Source: Staphylococcus gallinarum
GTDB lineage: Bacteria; Bacillota; Bacilli; Staphylococcales; Staphylococcaceae
DNA: 64,000 bases
Assembly: GCF_000875895.1 (NCBI RefSeq)
Contig: NZ_JXCF01000007.1
Coordinates: forward strand, 1-64,000
Direction: 5' to 3'
Below the pieces are notes generated by a model that was given only the letters and a program-made list of their open reading frames with translations, was not told where the DNA came from and did no database searches. Shown piece after piece: positions 15,934 through 24,737 of this stretch; the stretch's first letter is position 1; each line of letters begins with the position of its first letter. Position numbers and translations under genes: made by a program.

Positions 15934-16155
15934 ATGGAAATAGACTTTTTAATTAATATATTGATATTGGCTTTCGGCGCTATGTGTATACATTATGTGA
16001 TTCGAGCTAAAAATATTTCGGCTTACTTTATTGTCAACTTAATAGCAGTGATTTCTTTGACGTTAATAACTGTTAGGAAAATAGAGTTAGCATTACCTAT
16101 GTTGATTATGATAGTTGCTTGGGAAATCAGAGATTTAAGAAAGGACAGTGAGTGA
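15934..16155 (+). CDS. Small membrane protein
   Basis: The product is 73 residues from ATG two bases after the DUF1381 stop. Three hydrophobic segments (about 4-18, 27-43, 48-63) fill most of it. It overlaps nothing and is followed directly by the next gene. Not recognised. Confidence 0.6.
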   Translation: MEIDFLINILILAFGAMCIHYVIRAKNISAYFIVNLIAVISLTLITVRKIELALPMLIMIVAWEIRDLRKDSE

Positions 16156-16156
16156 G

Positions 16157-16387
16157 ATGGAAATAGGTAAATACTATTATGTTGTTGCGCATGAAGGAAG
16201 AATGTTTACAGGTGAGATTATAACTGTCTACGGAGATTATAAAAGTGAAAGCATACTACAAACATCAACAAATGTAGCTAAAGCGTTAATATTTGATGAT
16301 TATAATGAAGCTTTGGAAACGGCTAAAGAATATAACTTGGAAGTTAAGAAGATTAGAACAGACATATTAGAATTGGGGAGTCGATGA
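16157..16387 (+). CDS. Hypothetical phage protein
   Basis: The product is 76 residues from ATG after AGTGAGTGAG. It begins MEIGKYYYVVAHEGRMFTGEI, beta-rich, then a helical part. It ends one base before the RinB-like gene. Not recognised. Confidence 0.55.
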   Translation: MEIGKYYYVVAHEGRMFTGEIITVYGDYKSESILQTSTNVAKALIFDDYNEALETAKEYNLEVKKIRTDILELGSR

Positions 16388-16388
16388 T

Positions 16389-16760
16389 ATGACTAAATAC
16401 ATGTTAAAACAACCTGGTTACGTTGGAGATAGTATAAGAATGCCTGGCGAAACATTTGAGATTAAGAAGTTAAAGCATCCAATTCAACTAGAGGATATGT
16501 ATAAGAAATTTAAATATATAGTTGTAGGTGAAGATGAGTTACTTACTACGGAGTCATTAAAAGCACGTTTTACCAAAGGCACATACAAATCCGAAACACC
16601 TAAACGCATATTCAAAACATTAATGATCATAGGACTATATGAACTAAGTAAATATATAACTGAGCAAGTAATCATCAGAGTACAAGCAAATGATGCAGTT
16701 GATGCTCCTAGAGATTTCAGTATATATGATCATATACATTTAAACGAGGTGAGTAAATAA
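16389..16760 (+). CDS. RinB-like transcriptional activator with extra N-terminal domain
   Basis: This 123-residue protein has a C-terminal part (about residues 73-123, FKTLMIIGLYELSKYITEQV...RVQANDAVDAPRDF) that matches what I know of RinB, a peptide of about 55 residues that activates phage int in phi11. The first 70 residues (YMLKQPGYVGDSIRMPGETFEIKKL) form a separate alpha/beta domain not present in classical RinB. So this looks like a fusion. The position before the DUF1514 gene and RinA agrees with the RinB identity. Confidence 0.7.
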   Translation: MTKYMLKQPGYVGDSIRMPGETFEIKKLKHPIQLEDMYKKFKYIVVGEDELLTTESLKARFTKGTYKSETPKRIFKTLMIIGLYELSKYITEQVIIRVQANDAVDAPRDFSIYDHIHLNEVSK

Positions 16761-16906
16761 TGTGGATGATAGCAGCAATAGTATTGGCATTAATAGCACT
16801 TATATTAATCATATCAAACAAGGCAAAGAGTGATTTAATATCGACACTTAGATATGAGAACGCGCACTTGAAGAATTATATACAGGCATATATTGATAAG
16901 AAGTAA
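16760..16906 (+). CDS. DUF1514 small membrane protein
   Basis: The product is 48 residues with one N-terminal membrane segment (WMIAAIVLALIALILII) and a charged helical tail (LRYENAHLKNYIQ), the usual DUF1514 pattern. Its ATG overlaps the previous stop by one base. Found between rinB and rinA in many staphylococcal phages. Confidence 0.78.
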   Translation: MWMIAAIVLALIALILIISNKAKSDLISTLRYENAHLKNYIQAYIDKK

Positions 16907-16919
16907 CTGGAGGTATTGG

Positions 16920-17366
16920 ATGAAACTAAGTAAACCAGACTTAAAGAAAGTAGAAGAGTTTTGGGAGAATTTAAATAATATGAAAGGGCAGTTAGCATAT
17001 AGAAGATATGAACTGTTATACCAACCTACTGACACTAATATCGGGGGCGGGAAGAGTAACCTTATATCTAGTCCTATAGAACGTGAAGTCATTAAATTAC
17101 ATGAAGATGAGTTATACACTAATCTAAGCAAGACTATAACAGCTATAGAGGATATATATAGAAACGCTACACCAGAACAAAAAGAGATAGCTGATTATAG
17201 ATACTGGGAGAAAGACATATTGATATATGAATGGGAAGACATAGCACAAGCATTAACAGAAAAGAGGAATGATGGGAAGATAATAAGCGTTTATTCAGTA
17301 CTAAGATTAAGAAGAAAGATGATGGAAGAGACAGCTAAAAGAATAGGATATATTCACTTTGATTAA
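16920..17366 (+). CDS. rinA: RinA-family late gene activator
   Basis: This 148-residue protein is RinA/ArpU-like: SKPDLKKVEEFWENLNNMKGQLAYRRYELLY at the N terminus and a sigma-like HTH at the C terminus (about 115-145, IAQALTEKRNDGKIISVYSVLRLRRKMME). RinA switches on packaging and structural genes from a promoter just upstream of the terminase genes in S. aureus phages. ATG follows ACTGGAGG. The 164-bp gap after it is where the late promoter is expected. Confidence 0.88.
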   Translation: MKLSKPDLKKVEEFWENLNNMKGQLAYRRYELLYQPTDTNIGGGKSNLISSPIEREVIKLHEDELYTNLSKTITAIEDIYRNATPEQKEIADYRYWEKDILIYEWEDIAQALTEKRNDGKIISVYSVLRLRRKMMEETAKRIGYIHFD

Positions 17367-17446
17367 ATCGCAATTCCGGGAACCTCCAATTGCGCAAAGA
17401 AATAATGTATATTTATATTATCAAATAGTAAGGATTAATTTGCTAG

Positions 17447-17478
17447 GCACATCACATTAAGTGGTGTGTCTTTTATTA
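17447..17478 (+). terminator. Terminator between early and late genes
   Basis: CACATCAC/GTGGTGTG stem (8 bp, loop ATTAA-like) followed by TCTTTTATT. It closes the early operon after rinA and isolates the late promoter region. Confidence 0.75.
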
Positions 17479-17530
17479 TGTCATAAACATAGGTGATCCA
17501 TATGTATCTAGATTAAGGAGCTTAACTCTT

Positions 17531-17842
17531 ATGATTGATTACAATGAATATAAAGAACGTAAACGTTTCTATAATAGTAAAGCATGGTCAGATGTTCGTT
17601 CATATGTATTGAAACGTGATAATTATGAATGTGAATGGTGTAAGTTAGAAGGAAAAGTGACTACAGATAACTTAGAGGTTGACCATATACAAGAATTACA
17701 AGATAGACCAGACCTTAAACTTGATACTGATAATTTACGTGTATTGTGTAAAGCATGTCACAACAAAAGACATACACGATTTCAGTATGGAGGAAATCAA
17801 TTTAAACCTAAAGAAAATAAATGGTCAGATGAAAACTGGTAA
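17531..17842 (+). CDS. HNH endonuclease, terminase-associated
   Basis: This 103-residue protein has an HNH motif: CEWC (about 35-38), LEVDHIQELQDRPDL with the catalytic His, and the second pair CKACHNKRH (about 77-85). HNH nucleases next to a P27-type small terminase are needed for cos cleavage and packaging in several cos phages. It begins the late operon. Confidence 0.9.
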   Translation: MIDYNEYKERKRFYNSKAWSDVRSYVLKRDNYECEWCKLEGKVTTDNLEVDHIQELQDRPDLKLDTDNLRVLCKACHNKRHTRFQYGGNQFKPKENKWSDENW

Positions 17843-17975
17843 ATCCAATGCCCCCGGGTCAAAAGATTTATCAATTTTTTCAAAAGAGGGAGAACGGCGA
17901 GTGGGCTCGACTTTGTGAATTTTTCACAATTCTTCACATATAACCCGTACCCCCTCCCCCTATGTGCAGAAAGAG
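17843..17975. other. Candidate cos region
   Basis: This 130-bp non-coding stretch between HNH and TerS has GC-rich islands unlike its surroundings: AATGCCCCCGGGTCAAAAG (17848-17866) and CGTACCCCCTCCCCCTATG (17946-17964). Between them are repeats of the type TGTGAATTTTTCACAATTCTTCACA (17914-17938). The position is that of cos in HNH-TerS-TerL phages. Exact cut positions cannot be read by eye. Confidence 0.55.
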
Positions 17976-17983
17976 GTGATAAA

Positions 17984-18349
17984 GTGGAGTTTACAGAGGA
18001 ACAAAGACGTGAACGTGAGAAACTGGTGAAAAAAGAGGAGAAAAGGCTTCTTGAAATATATAAAGACTTACCGAGTGAAAAGTTAAAAGTGGCCACTGGT
18101 TTAATTGTGCAAGCTGCAAGGTTACGTGTGATGCTTAACTATATGTGGGAAGACATACAGGAAAATGGCGAATATGATTTATTCCAGCAGTCAGATAAAG
18201 CTCCTCCATACGAACGTGAAAGACCCATTGCTAGGTTATACAATACACGTGACCAATCTTATCAGAGAGCTATTAAACAACTTTCTGATTTATTACCTAA
18301 GGAACAAAAGATTGAGGAAACGGATGAGCCCGTTGATGATTATGTATGA
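17984..18349 (+). CDS. terS: Terminase small subunit, P27-like
   Basis: This 121-residue protein starts at GTG, seven bases after AGAGGTGAT. It is helical, with charged N terminus (EFTEEQRREREKLVKKEEKRLLEIY) and the central P27-type region (EKLKVATGLIVQAARLRVMLNYMWEDI). It binds cos/pac DNA and recruits the large subunit. It overlaps terL by 4 bp (ATGA). Confidence 0.85.
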   Translation: MEFTEEQRREREKLVKKEEKRLLEIYKDLPSEKLKVATGLIVQAARLRVMLNYMWEDIQENGEYDLFQQSDKAPPYERERPIARLYNTRDQSYQRAIKQLSDLLPKEQKIEETDEPVDDYV

Positions 18350-19998
18350 TTAGAAACAAGTACGTTGATGAATATATCCAATTATGGAGAGATGGAAAGA
18401 TAATTCTCAATCAAGAACGTATTGATTTAATAAAGTATTTGGAAGAAACAGTCTTAGTTAAAGATCATATTCATTTTGATGAAGATACTATAGAAAATTG
18501 TATCAAGTTTATTAACAAATGGTATTTTCCGGTTCAACTTTATCAAAAATTTGTAATAGCTTTTATATTCTTAATGGATGATGAACTTGAAACACCTTAT
18601 TTTACTGAATTCGCATTATTCATGGGGCGTGGTGCTGGTAAGAATGGATTTATCAGTGCAATTAGTGATTTTATGACTACTCCAATACATGGAATTAAGA
18701 AATATGATATTTCAATTGTTGCGAATAGTGAAGACCAAGCAAAAACATCATTCAATGAGATATATGATTGTTTGTTAGAACACAAACGAAACAAAACAGG
18801 TGAAAGACCTAAAGCACCATATGAAGTTAGTAAAACAGAGATTAAAAATCGAGCTACAGGTTCAATTATCAAATACAACACATCTAATACGAAAACCAAA
18901 GATGGCGGACGTGAAGGATGTGTTATTTTTGATGAGATTGCTGTATATGAAACGGCAGATATGGTGAACGTAAAACGTGGTGGTCTTGGTAAAGTACCGC
19001 ATGATAGAACGTTTTATATTTCTACTGACGGTTATGTTCGTGAAGGATTTATGGATAGTATGAAAGATAGAGTGTTAGAAGTATTGAAAGGTACAAATAC
19101 TGATGACCGTATATTTCCTTTTTATTGTAAATTAGATGACCCTAAAGAAGTTGACGATGAATCAATGTGGGAAAAATCTAATCCGATGTTACATCCTCCT
19201 TTAACAGGATACGCAAGGAATCTAAAGCGTAAAATTAAAGAAGAATACAATGTTTTGCACATTAATCGTTCTAATAAACCTGAATTTATGACTAAACGAA
19301 TGAATTTACCTGAAGTGGATGAAGAAAAAGTAGTTGCACCTTGGGATGAAATACTTGCTACCAATAAAATAATGCCAGAATTGGATAACAAAGCTTGTAT
19401 TGGCGGTCTTGATTACGCTTTAGTACGAGATTTTGCGAGTGTAGGATTGTTATTCAGAGATAACGACACATATTATTGGAAAACTCATTCGTTTATACGC
19501 CGTGAATTTTTAGAAACTACACATCTTGAACCGCCTATAGAGAAATGGGCTAATGATGGTCTACTTACTATAGTCGATGATGATGTTATCGATATTTCGT
19601 ACATTGTTAATTGGTTTTTACAACAACAACAAAAGTATAACTTAACTAAAGTTATATCAGATAACTTCAGAACTGACATTGTACGCAGACCATTTGAAGA
19701 AGCTGGTATACCTTTAGAAGTTATTAAGAATCCAACTGCTATACATGGCTTATTAGCGCCACGTATAGATACAATGTTTGCAAAAAAACAAATTGTTTTC
19801 GGGGATAATCCTTTAATGCGATGGTTCACAAATAATGTAGCAGTAAAAATGCAACCAGATGGAAGTAAGAAATACATCAAAAAGGATGAAGTAAGACGTA
19901 AAACAGATGGTTTTCATGCTATGTTACATGCGTTGTATAGAGCGGATGAAATATTGGAGTATGATCAACCGTTTATCATGGCAGATATTAGCTTTTAG
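18346..19998 (+). CDS. terL: Terminase large subunit
   Basis: This 550-residue DNA-packaging motor has an N-terminal ATPase and a C-terminal nuclease. A Walker A-like loop GRGAGKN lies at 94-100. Walker B CVIFDEIAVYE has Asp196-Glu197. The RNase H-like nuclease part has GLDYALVRDFAS (about 345-356), ISDNFRTDI (about 433) and DGFHAMLHALYRADE near the end. Length and motifs fit the phage terminase_1 family. Confidence 0.95.
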   Translation: MIRNKYVDEYIQLWRDGKIILNQERIDLIKYLEETVLVKDHIHFDEDTIENCIKFINKWYFPVQLYQKFVIAFIFLMDDELETPYFTEFALFMGRGAGKNGFISAISDFMTTPIHGIKKYDISIVANSEDQAKTSFNEIYDCLLEHKRNKTGERPKAPYEVSKTEIKNRATGSIIKYNTSNTKTKDGGREGCVIFDEIAVYETADMVNVKRGGLGKVPHDRTFYISTDGYVREGFMDSMKDRVLEVLKGTNTDDRIFPFYCKLDDPKEVDDESMWEKSNPMLHPPLTGYARNLKRKIKEEYNVLHINRSNKPEFMTKRMNLPEVDEEKVVAPWDEILATNKIMPELDNKACIGGLDYALVRDFASVGLLFRDNDTYYWKTHSFIRREFLETTHLEPPIEKWANDGLLTIVDDDVIDISYIVNWFLQQQQKYNLTKVISDNFRTDIVRRPFEEAGIPLEVIKNPTAIHGLLAPRIDTMFAKKQIVFGDNPLMRWFTNNVAVKMQPDGSKKYIKKDEVRRKTDGFHAMLHALYRADEILEYDQPFIMADISF

Positions 19999-20009
19999 GA
20001 GGTGATAAA

Positions 20010-21173
20010 TTGAGTATATTCGATAGGATAATGGGACGTAATGAAGCAATTGAGTTTAGTTATGATTTTGAATTATTAAGAGAAACTTCACATAAAGCTT
20101 ATATAAAACGTTGGGCTTTAGATACATGCATTAATCATATTGCTAGAACAATTAGTCAAACAAAATTCGAAATAATCGAGAATGGTAAAAAGGATTTTAA
20201 TTCAACAACACATTATAAGTTAAATGTCCGTCCTAATACCGATGAAAGTGCTGCTACATTTTGGCAAAGGGTTATTAGGAAGTTGATTTATGACAACGAA
20301 GTTTTAATCGTTGTCACTGACACTAAAGACTTAATTATAGCTGATGATTTTTATAGAGACGAATACGCACTGTATGATGATATATTTGAGCATGTCATTG
20401 TAGGAGAATACGAATTCGAACGTACTTTTAAAATGAGTGATGTTATATATCTTGAATACAATAACGAATCAATAACTGAAATGTTATACGGATTATTTAG
20501 TGATTATGGCGATATATTTGGCCGATTAATCACAGCTAATTTAATGAATAATCAAATACGCGCAACTTTAAGTATGGATGCAAATACACCATTAACTAAT
20601 GCTAGTAATGATGATATGCAAAAGTTTATAAATAAGGCGTATAAAGCTTTTGAAAGTAATGATATCGCTATTGTACCTGTACAAAAAGGTTATAAATATG
20701 AAGAACATACATCCAGTAACAGTGCTAAAACTTCATCACAAATTGATGATTTAGCTAAAGTACCTAACCAACTATTAAGTTACGTTGCGCGAAATCTTGG
20801 TATACCCGTTGGATTGATTAACGGAGAAACTGCAGATATAGAAGCGATGACAAATAACTACATGAAGTTTTGTATCAAACCTATCATTGAGAAGATCACA
20901 GATGAATTAAACGCAAAACTTTTCAGTGAACGCGGTTATAAAGAAGGTAAACGAATTAAAGCAATTTCAATAGACCAAAAAGGACCATTAGAAGTGAGTG
21001 AAGCAGTCGACAAACTCATTGTTAGTGGTTCTTTTAATAGAGATGAGATTCGTGAGCTCACAGGTTATGAACCTATAGGTAGTGAAGAAATGCAGAAATT
21101 TATAATCACTAAAAACTATCAAACTGTAGATGAAGAGACTACAGATAATGAAGGAGGTGATTTAAATGAGTAA
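20010..21173 (+). CDS. Portal protein, HK97 family
   Basis: This 387-residue protein forms the dodecameric channel for DNA entry and exit. TTG start after a perfect AGGAGGTGAT. The segment QIDDLAKVPNQLLSYVARNLGIPVGLING is typical of HK97-type portals. It overlaps the protease gene by 8 bp. Confidence 0.92.
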   Translation: MSIFDRIMGRNEAIEFSYDFELLRETSHKAYIKRWALDTCINHIARTISQTKFEIIENGKKDFNSTTHYKLNVRPNTDESAATFWQRVIRKLIYDNEVLIVVTDTKDLIIADDFYRDEYALYDDIFEHVIVGEYEFERTFKMSDVIYLEYNNESITEMLYGLFSDYGDIFGRLITANLMNNQIRATLSMDANTPLTNASNDDMQKFINKAYKAFESNDIAIVPVQKGYKYEEHTSSNSAKTSSQIDDLAKVPNQLLSYVARNLGIPVGLINGETADIEAMTNNYMKFCIKPIIEKITDELNAKLFSERGYKEGKRIKAISIDQKGPLEVSEAVDKLIVSGSFNRDEIRELTGYEPIGSEEMQKFIITKNYQTVDEETTDNEGGDLNE

Positions 21174-21948
21174 CAACGAGATAGATATTTATGGTTTTAT
21201 CGATAATGTAACTGTTGAAGGAATGACCATCAGTCCACAAACCATAAAAGACCAATTGAAAGCTATGGGAGATGTCGATGAAATCATTGTGAATATAAAC
21301 AGTAATGGTGGAGATGTATTTTCAGGCGTTGCTATTTATAACATGTTGAGACGACACAATGCACATATAACGATTAATATCGATGGATTAGCTGCTAGTA
21401 TTGCTTCTGTTATAGCGATGGCTGGTGACACTGTGAATATGCCGGGCAACGCAATGATGATGGTTCATAATGCTTGGACTGAAATAGCAGGAGATTCTAA
21501 CACGTTTAAAAAACAAGCCGATTCATTAGAACGTATTAATTCTGTTGTTTTTAATAGTTATGTTGATAAAAACCCTGATATAGATCATGCGCTTTTACGT
21601 CAATATATGGACGAAGAAACATGGTTTACAGCAAAAGATGCAAAAGAATTAGGGCTAATTGATAACATAACTAAAAGTACGCGTGTAGCTGCTGCTGCAA
21701 CATCAGCAATGTTAGGAGGTGAAACGTTTATGAGCAAGTATCGTAATGAAGACCCAACACAACAAACGCAGGACCCTAAAAAACAAGGGGAACAAATCAC
21801 TGTGGAAGATGTAATGGATAAACTAGATGAAATTTTATCTGAAGTCAAAAAAGGAAATGAACAAGGGAGCGGAGAAGGTAAGAAAGAAGAGCCTAACGAA
21901 GCACCTCAAAATAGTTTTGCAAGGCTATTTAATATGAATACAAAATAA
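21166..21948 (+). CDS. ClpP-like prohead protease
   Basis: This 260-residue protein is a phage ClpP/S14 head maturation protease. INSNGGDVFSGVAIYN is the oxyanion strand. The nucleophile Ser78 is in GLAASIASV and the base His101 in MMMVHNAW. A disordered charged C-terminal tail from about residue 185 probably serves as scaffold (PTQQTQDPKKQGEQ, coiled-coil VMDKLDEILSEVKK). It lies between portal and capsid as usual. Confidence 0.92.
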   Translation: MSNNEIDIYGFIDNVTVEGMTISPQTIKDQLKAMGDVDEIIVNINSNGGDVFSGVAIYNMLRRHNAHITINIDGLAASIASVIAMAGDTVNMPGNAMMMVHNAWTEIAGDSNTFKKQADSLERINSVVFNSYVDKNPDIDHALLRQYMDEETWFTAKDAKELGLIDNITKSTRVAAAATSAMLGGETFMSKYRNEDPTQQTQDPKKQGEQITVEDVMDKLDEILSEVKKGNEQGSGEGKKEEPNEAPQNSFARLFNMNTK

Positions 21949-21962
21949 AGGAGAATGAAATT

Positions 21963-23177
21963 ATGCCTATTAATTTAGAGAACAAAGAAGGATTCGAGAA
22001 TTCTCAAAAACTTTTACAAGAATTTTCAAATATGAATCCACAAGCAACAGACGAGGAAGTTAAAGCAAAATACACTGAATATATGAATGCATATAGTGAA
22101 GAACTTGCCAATGCAATTCGAAAAGATATTAAAAATGAAACTGGAGATACTGCAGTTCTAAATTCTCGAAATGTAAATCGTTTAACGAATGAAGAAAAGA
22201 AATTCTATAACGCATTAGTATCAGAAGATCATGTTAATACAGATACTAATTGGAAAGATGGGGAATTATTACCTGAAACTGTTGTCGACCGTATCTTTGA
22301 AGATATCGAAACTGACCACCCATTATTAAAACATATCAATATCGAACGTACTGGTTTAAGAACACGCGTTATTCGTTCAGTAACAGAAGGACAAGTAGTT
22401 TGGGGTAAAATCTTTGGAGAGATTCGTGGCCAATTAGAAGCTTCATTCTATGAACAAGATATTTCTCTAGGTAAAGCAACTGCTTTCGTAGTAGTACCTA
22501 AAGATTTAAAAGATGCAGGCGTGCAATGGGTAGACCGTTTTGTACGTGCGCAAATTAAAGAAGCTTTTGCCGTAGCTATTGAAAAAACAGCGATTCAAGG
22601 TGAAGGTAAAGCTAAAGACCAACCAGTCGGTTTATTAAATGAAATTAACCGTACAAATGGAGCTGTGTCAGCTAAGCCAAGCGCTGGGAAACTAACTTTA
22701 GAAACGCCTGAAATTGCTATTAAAGAAATTGGAAATATCATTAGTAATTTATCAATCAAAGAGTATTATGATAAAGATGGCAACGTTAAAAGAACAAAAG
22801 GCGCAAATGTTTTAAATAATGTTGTGATTGCTTTAAATCCAGTAGATTATATTTATACTGGTGTTGCTTTCATGCAAGTACACAATGGTGCATTTGTTAG
22901 CCCTATTCCGTTTAATGTAACGTTTGAACAAAGTGAATTCGTACCAAAAGGTAAAGCTGTTGCTTATGATAAATCACGTTATCATTTCTATGCAGGTAGC
23001 GAAGTTATTGTACGTGAATTTGACCAAACGCTTGCTTTAGAAGATATGGATTTATATACGGCGAAACAATACTTATATGCTGAACCTGATGATAATAAAA
23101 CATCATTTGTTTATGACGTGGACTTTTCATCACATGGAGCGCCAACTGATACAGATGCAGGAACTGAAACACCCTAA
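21963..23177 (+). CDS. Major capsid protein, HK97 fold
   Basis: This 404-residue protein has a helical N-terminal delta domain (about 1-85) and the HK97 core (about 95-390). VDRIFEDIETDHPLLKHINIERTG marks the core start. The frame ends ACA-CCC-TAA. A +1 slip on CCC would give a 424-residue minor form with a 20-residue C-terminal extension (ends at 23238). The capsid core seems complete without the extension, so the tail is an added peptide on some subunits. Confidence 0.94.
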   Translation: MPINLENKEGFENSQKLLQEFSNMNPQATDEEVKAKYTEYMNAYSEELANAIRKDIKNETGDTAVLNSRNVNRLTNEEKKFYNALVSEDHVNTDTNWKDGELLPETVVDRIFEDIETDHPLLKHINIERTGLRTRVIRSVTEGQVVWGKIFGEIRGQLEASFYEQDISLGKATAFVVVPKDLKDAGVQWVDRFVRAQIKEAFAVAIEKTAIQGEGKAKDQPVGLLNEINRTNGAVSAKPSAGKLTLETPEIAIKEIGNIISNLSIKEYYDKDGNVKRTKGANVLNNVVIALNPVDYIYTGVAFMQVHNGAFVSPIPFNVTFEQSEFVPKGKAVAYDKSRYHFYAGSEVIVREFDQTLALEDMDLYTAKQYLYAEPDDNKTSFVYDVDFSSHGAPTDTDAGTETP

Positions 23178-23238
23178 AGCACCCCAAAACGTTGAAGTAA
23201 ATGCAAATAGTAAATCTGCATCTATTTCAGCTGAATAG
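23172..23238 (+). other. Programmed +1 frameshift site and capsid extension
   Basis: CCC-TAA at 23172-23177 allows the proline tRNA to slip to CCT while the stop codon waits. The +1 frame then reads 20 codons giving KAPQNVEVNANSKSASISAE and TAG at 23236-23238. The tail gene has the same arrangement (25368-25434) with 14 of 20 residues identical. ACCCC after the slip and GGGGT after the stop can pair around the extension. Listeria phage PSA is reported to use +1 shifting at proline codons at the ends of its capsid and tail genes, so the mechanism has precedent. Confidence 0.8.
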
Positions 23239-23249
23239 GGGGTTTTTAA

Positions 23250-23537
23250 ATGATTGATTCTATTCATGTAGAAGAGTTTAAAAAGCGTAATAGAATATTC
23301 TATGAAATGGAAAACGAAAGAATAAGAATTGATTTGGAGCTTTCATATAATGATATCAAAGCAAAATGCGGTGATTTCAATATGGAAGAGTATAATCTTG
23401 GTCGTGAGTTAGTTTATGAACGTACAAGGTATGTTTTAAATGATAAATTAGAAGAATTTCACGATAACTTTTTATCTAGCATTGTTCAATTTCAAATTAT
23501 GAATATGGAGGTATCGGATGATGACACAATCACATAG
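23250..23537 (+). CDS. Head-tail connector (gp6-like adaptor)
   Basis: This 95-residue helical protein sits directly after the capsid gene, the place of the gp6/gp15-type adaptor that docks under the portal. Its helical composition agrees. It overlaps the next gene by 20 bp. Confidence 0.75.
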   Translation: MIDSIHVEEFKKRNRIFYEMENERIRIDLELSYNDIKAKCGDFNMEEYNLGRELVYERTRYVLNDKLEEFHDNFLSSIVQFQIMNMEVSDDDTIT

Positions 23538-23871
23538 AAAAATCATAACTGGTGGCGATATGCGTACACCGGTTATTTTTTATATAGCAAAACCAAACGA
23601 TGATTTTTTTCCTGGAGAAAATACTAGTGAAGTATATTATCAATGTTTTGCTAATGTTTATCCTCCTTCGCAGAAAGATTTGGACATGACAGATAATAAA
23701 GCAACAATTACTATGATTACTTGGTATTCGATGGAATATGAAATTCGAGATGATATGTATTTTGAAATAGATTTACCTAGATATAAAGGGAAAAAATTTA
23801 ATATTATTCAAATTGATGACGACACAGATTTTCATTCAAATATAAAAATAATTGGCGAGTATATAAGTTAA
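23518..23871 (+). CDS. Head closure / head-tail joining protein
   Basis: The product is 117 residues, beta-rich (TPVIFYIAKPNDDFFPGENTSEVYYQCFANVYPPSQKDLD), as in SPP1 gp16-type head completion proteins. ATG 23518 follows GGAGG by six bases. It ends in a one-base overlap with the next gene. Confidence 0.78.
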   Translation: MMTQSHRKIITGGDMRTPVIFYIAKPNDDFFPGENTSEVYYQCFANVYPPSQKDLDMTDNKATITMITWYSMEYEIRDDMYFEIDLPRYKGKKFNIIQIDDDTDFHSNIKIIGEYIS

Positions 23872-24266
23872 TGAGCGTAGAAATTAAAGGGACGCATAAC
23901 ATGCTACGTAAGATTAGAGAGCAATATGGAGAAGCGAAAATGTTAAAAGCGCAAGATGAAGCGTTAAAGCTAGGCTCTAAATATGTTGTAGGTGTTATGA
24001 AAGAGAATTTTGAAGTTTTTAAAGATACTGGTGAAAGTATAAATGAAATAAGTGTCACAAGTCCTTATTATATTTACGGTAAAGTTCGAATGGTCAAATT
24101 ACATTGGGAAGGTTCTATGAATCGTTACGCTATTATTCATCTTAATGAATATGGCTCTGTAAAACATCCCAATCCTAGAGGTAAAGGTGCAATAGCGCGA
24201 ACTATGTTTATGGCAGAAAAACCATATAAAAAAATTATTAAAGAAACGCTAGAAGGTGAATTATGA
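23871..24266 (+). CDS. HK97 gp10-like tail completion protein
   Basis: The product is 131 residues. KIREQYGEAKMLKAQDEALKLGSKYVVGVMKENF and GSVKHPNPRGKGAIARTMFMAEKP are typical of HK97-gp10 proteins at the head-tail interface. It overlaps the next gene by 4 bp. Confidence 0.82.
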   Translation: MSVEIKGTHNMLRKIREQYGEAKMLKAQDEALKLGSKYVVGVMKENFEVFKDTGESINEISVTSPYYIYGKVRMVKLHWEGSMNRYAIIHLNEYGSVKHPNPRGKGAIARTMFMAEKPYKKIIKETLEGEL

Positions 24267-24676
24267 TGTTTGATATGTTGAAAACTATACAAAAATACCT
24301 ATTGAATAATGCAACAATTGCTCAATATTGTAAGGGTCGCATTCGAGCGTATTATTATGATGAAACTGCCGACACTTCAGGGCCGTATATATTGATTAGT
24401 CCATTAATTGCACCTCAACCATCGACATATGCAAGTGATACAAATTTATCGACTGAATATTTATATCAAATCGATGTACGTGGTCCTAACTACGATGTCG
24501 TAAAGTTGTTACAAGAGGAAATAAGAAAAACGTTATGGAATATTGGTTTTCGTCAACAAGATGGTACAGACCAATATGATCATGAAATTAAAATTTATAT
24601 GGATGCCAGACGTTATAGAGGTAATCCATATACGATTGATAGTTTAAGACATATAGATAAAGATTTAATTGAATAG
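24263..24676 (+). CDS. Tail terminator-like protein
   Basis: The product is 137 residues, alpha/beta: YLLNNATIAQYCKGRIRAYYYDE and STEYLYQIDVRGPNYDVVKLLQEEIRKTLWNIGF fit the DUF3168/gpU-like tail terminators that cap the tail tube. It is the last gene before the tail tube gene, as expected. Confidence 0.75.
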   Translation: MMFDMLKTIQKYLLNNATIAQYCKGRIRAYYYDETADTSGPYILISPLIAPQPSTYASDTNLSTEYLYQIDVRGPNYDVVKLLQEEIRKTLWNIGFRQQDGTDQYDHEIKIYMDARRYRGNPYTIDSLRHIDKDLIE

Positions 24677-24680
24677 GCAA

Positions 24681-24712
24681 GCCTTTCGTATAAACGGAGG
24701 GCTATTTTTTAT
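24681..24712 (+). terminator. Hairpin before the tail tube gene
   Basis: AGCCTTTCG/CGGAGGGCT stem (9 bp with GU pairs), then ATTTTTT. It lies inside the late operon, so it may trim or partly stop transcription rather than end the operon. Confidence 0.6.
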
Positions 24713-24737
24713 GCCTAAATTTAAGGAGGAAATGTAA

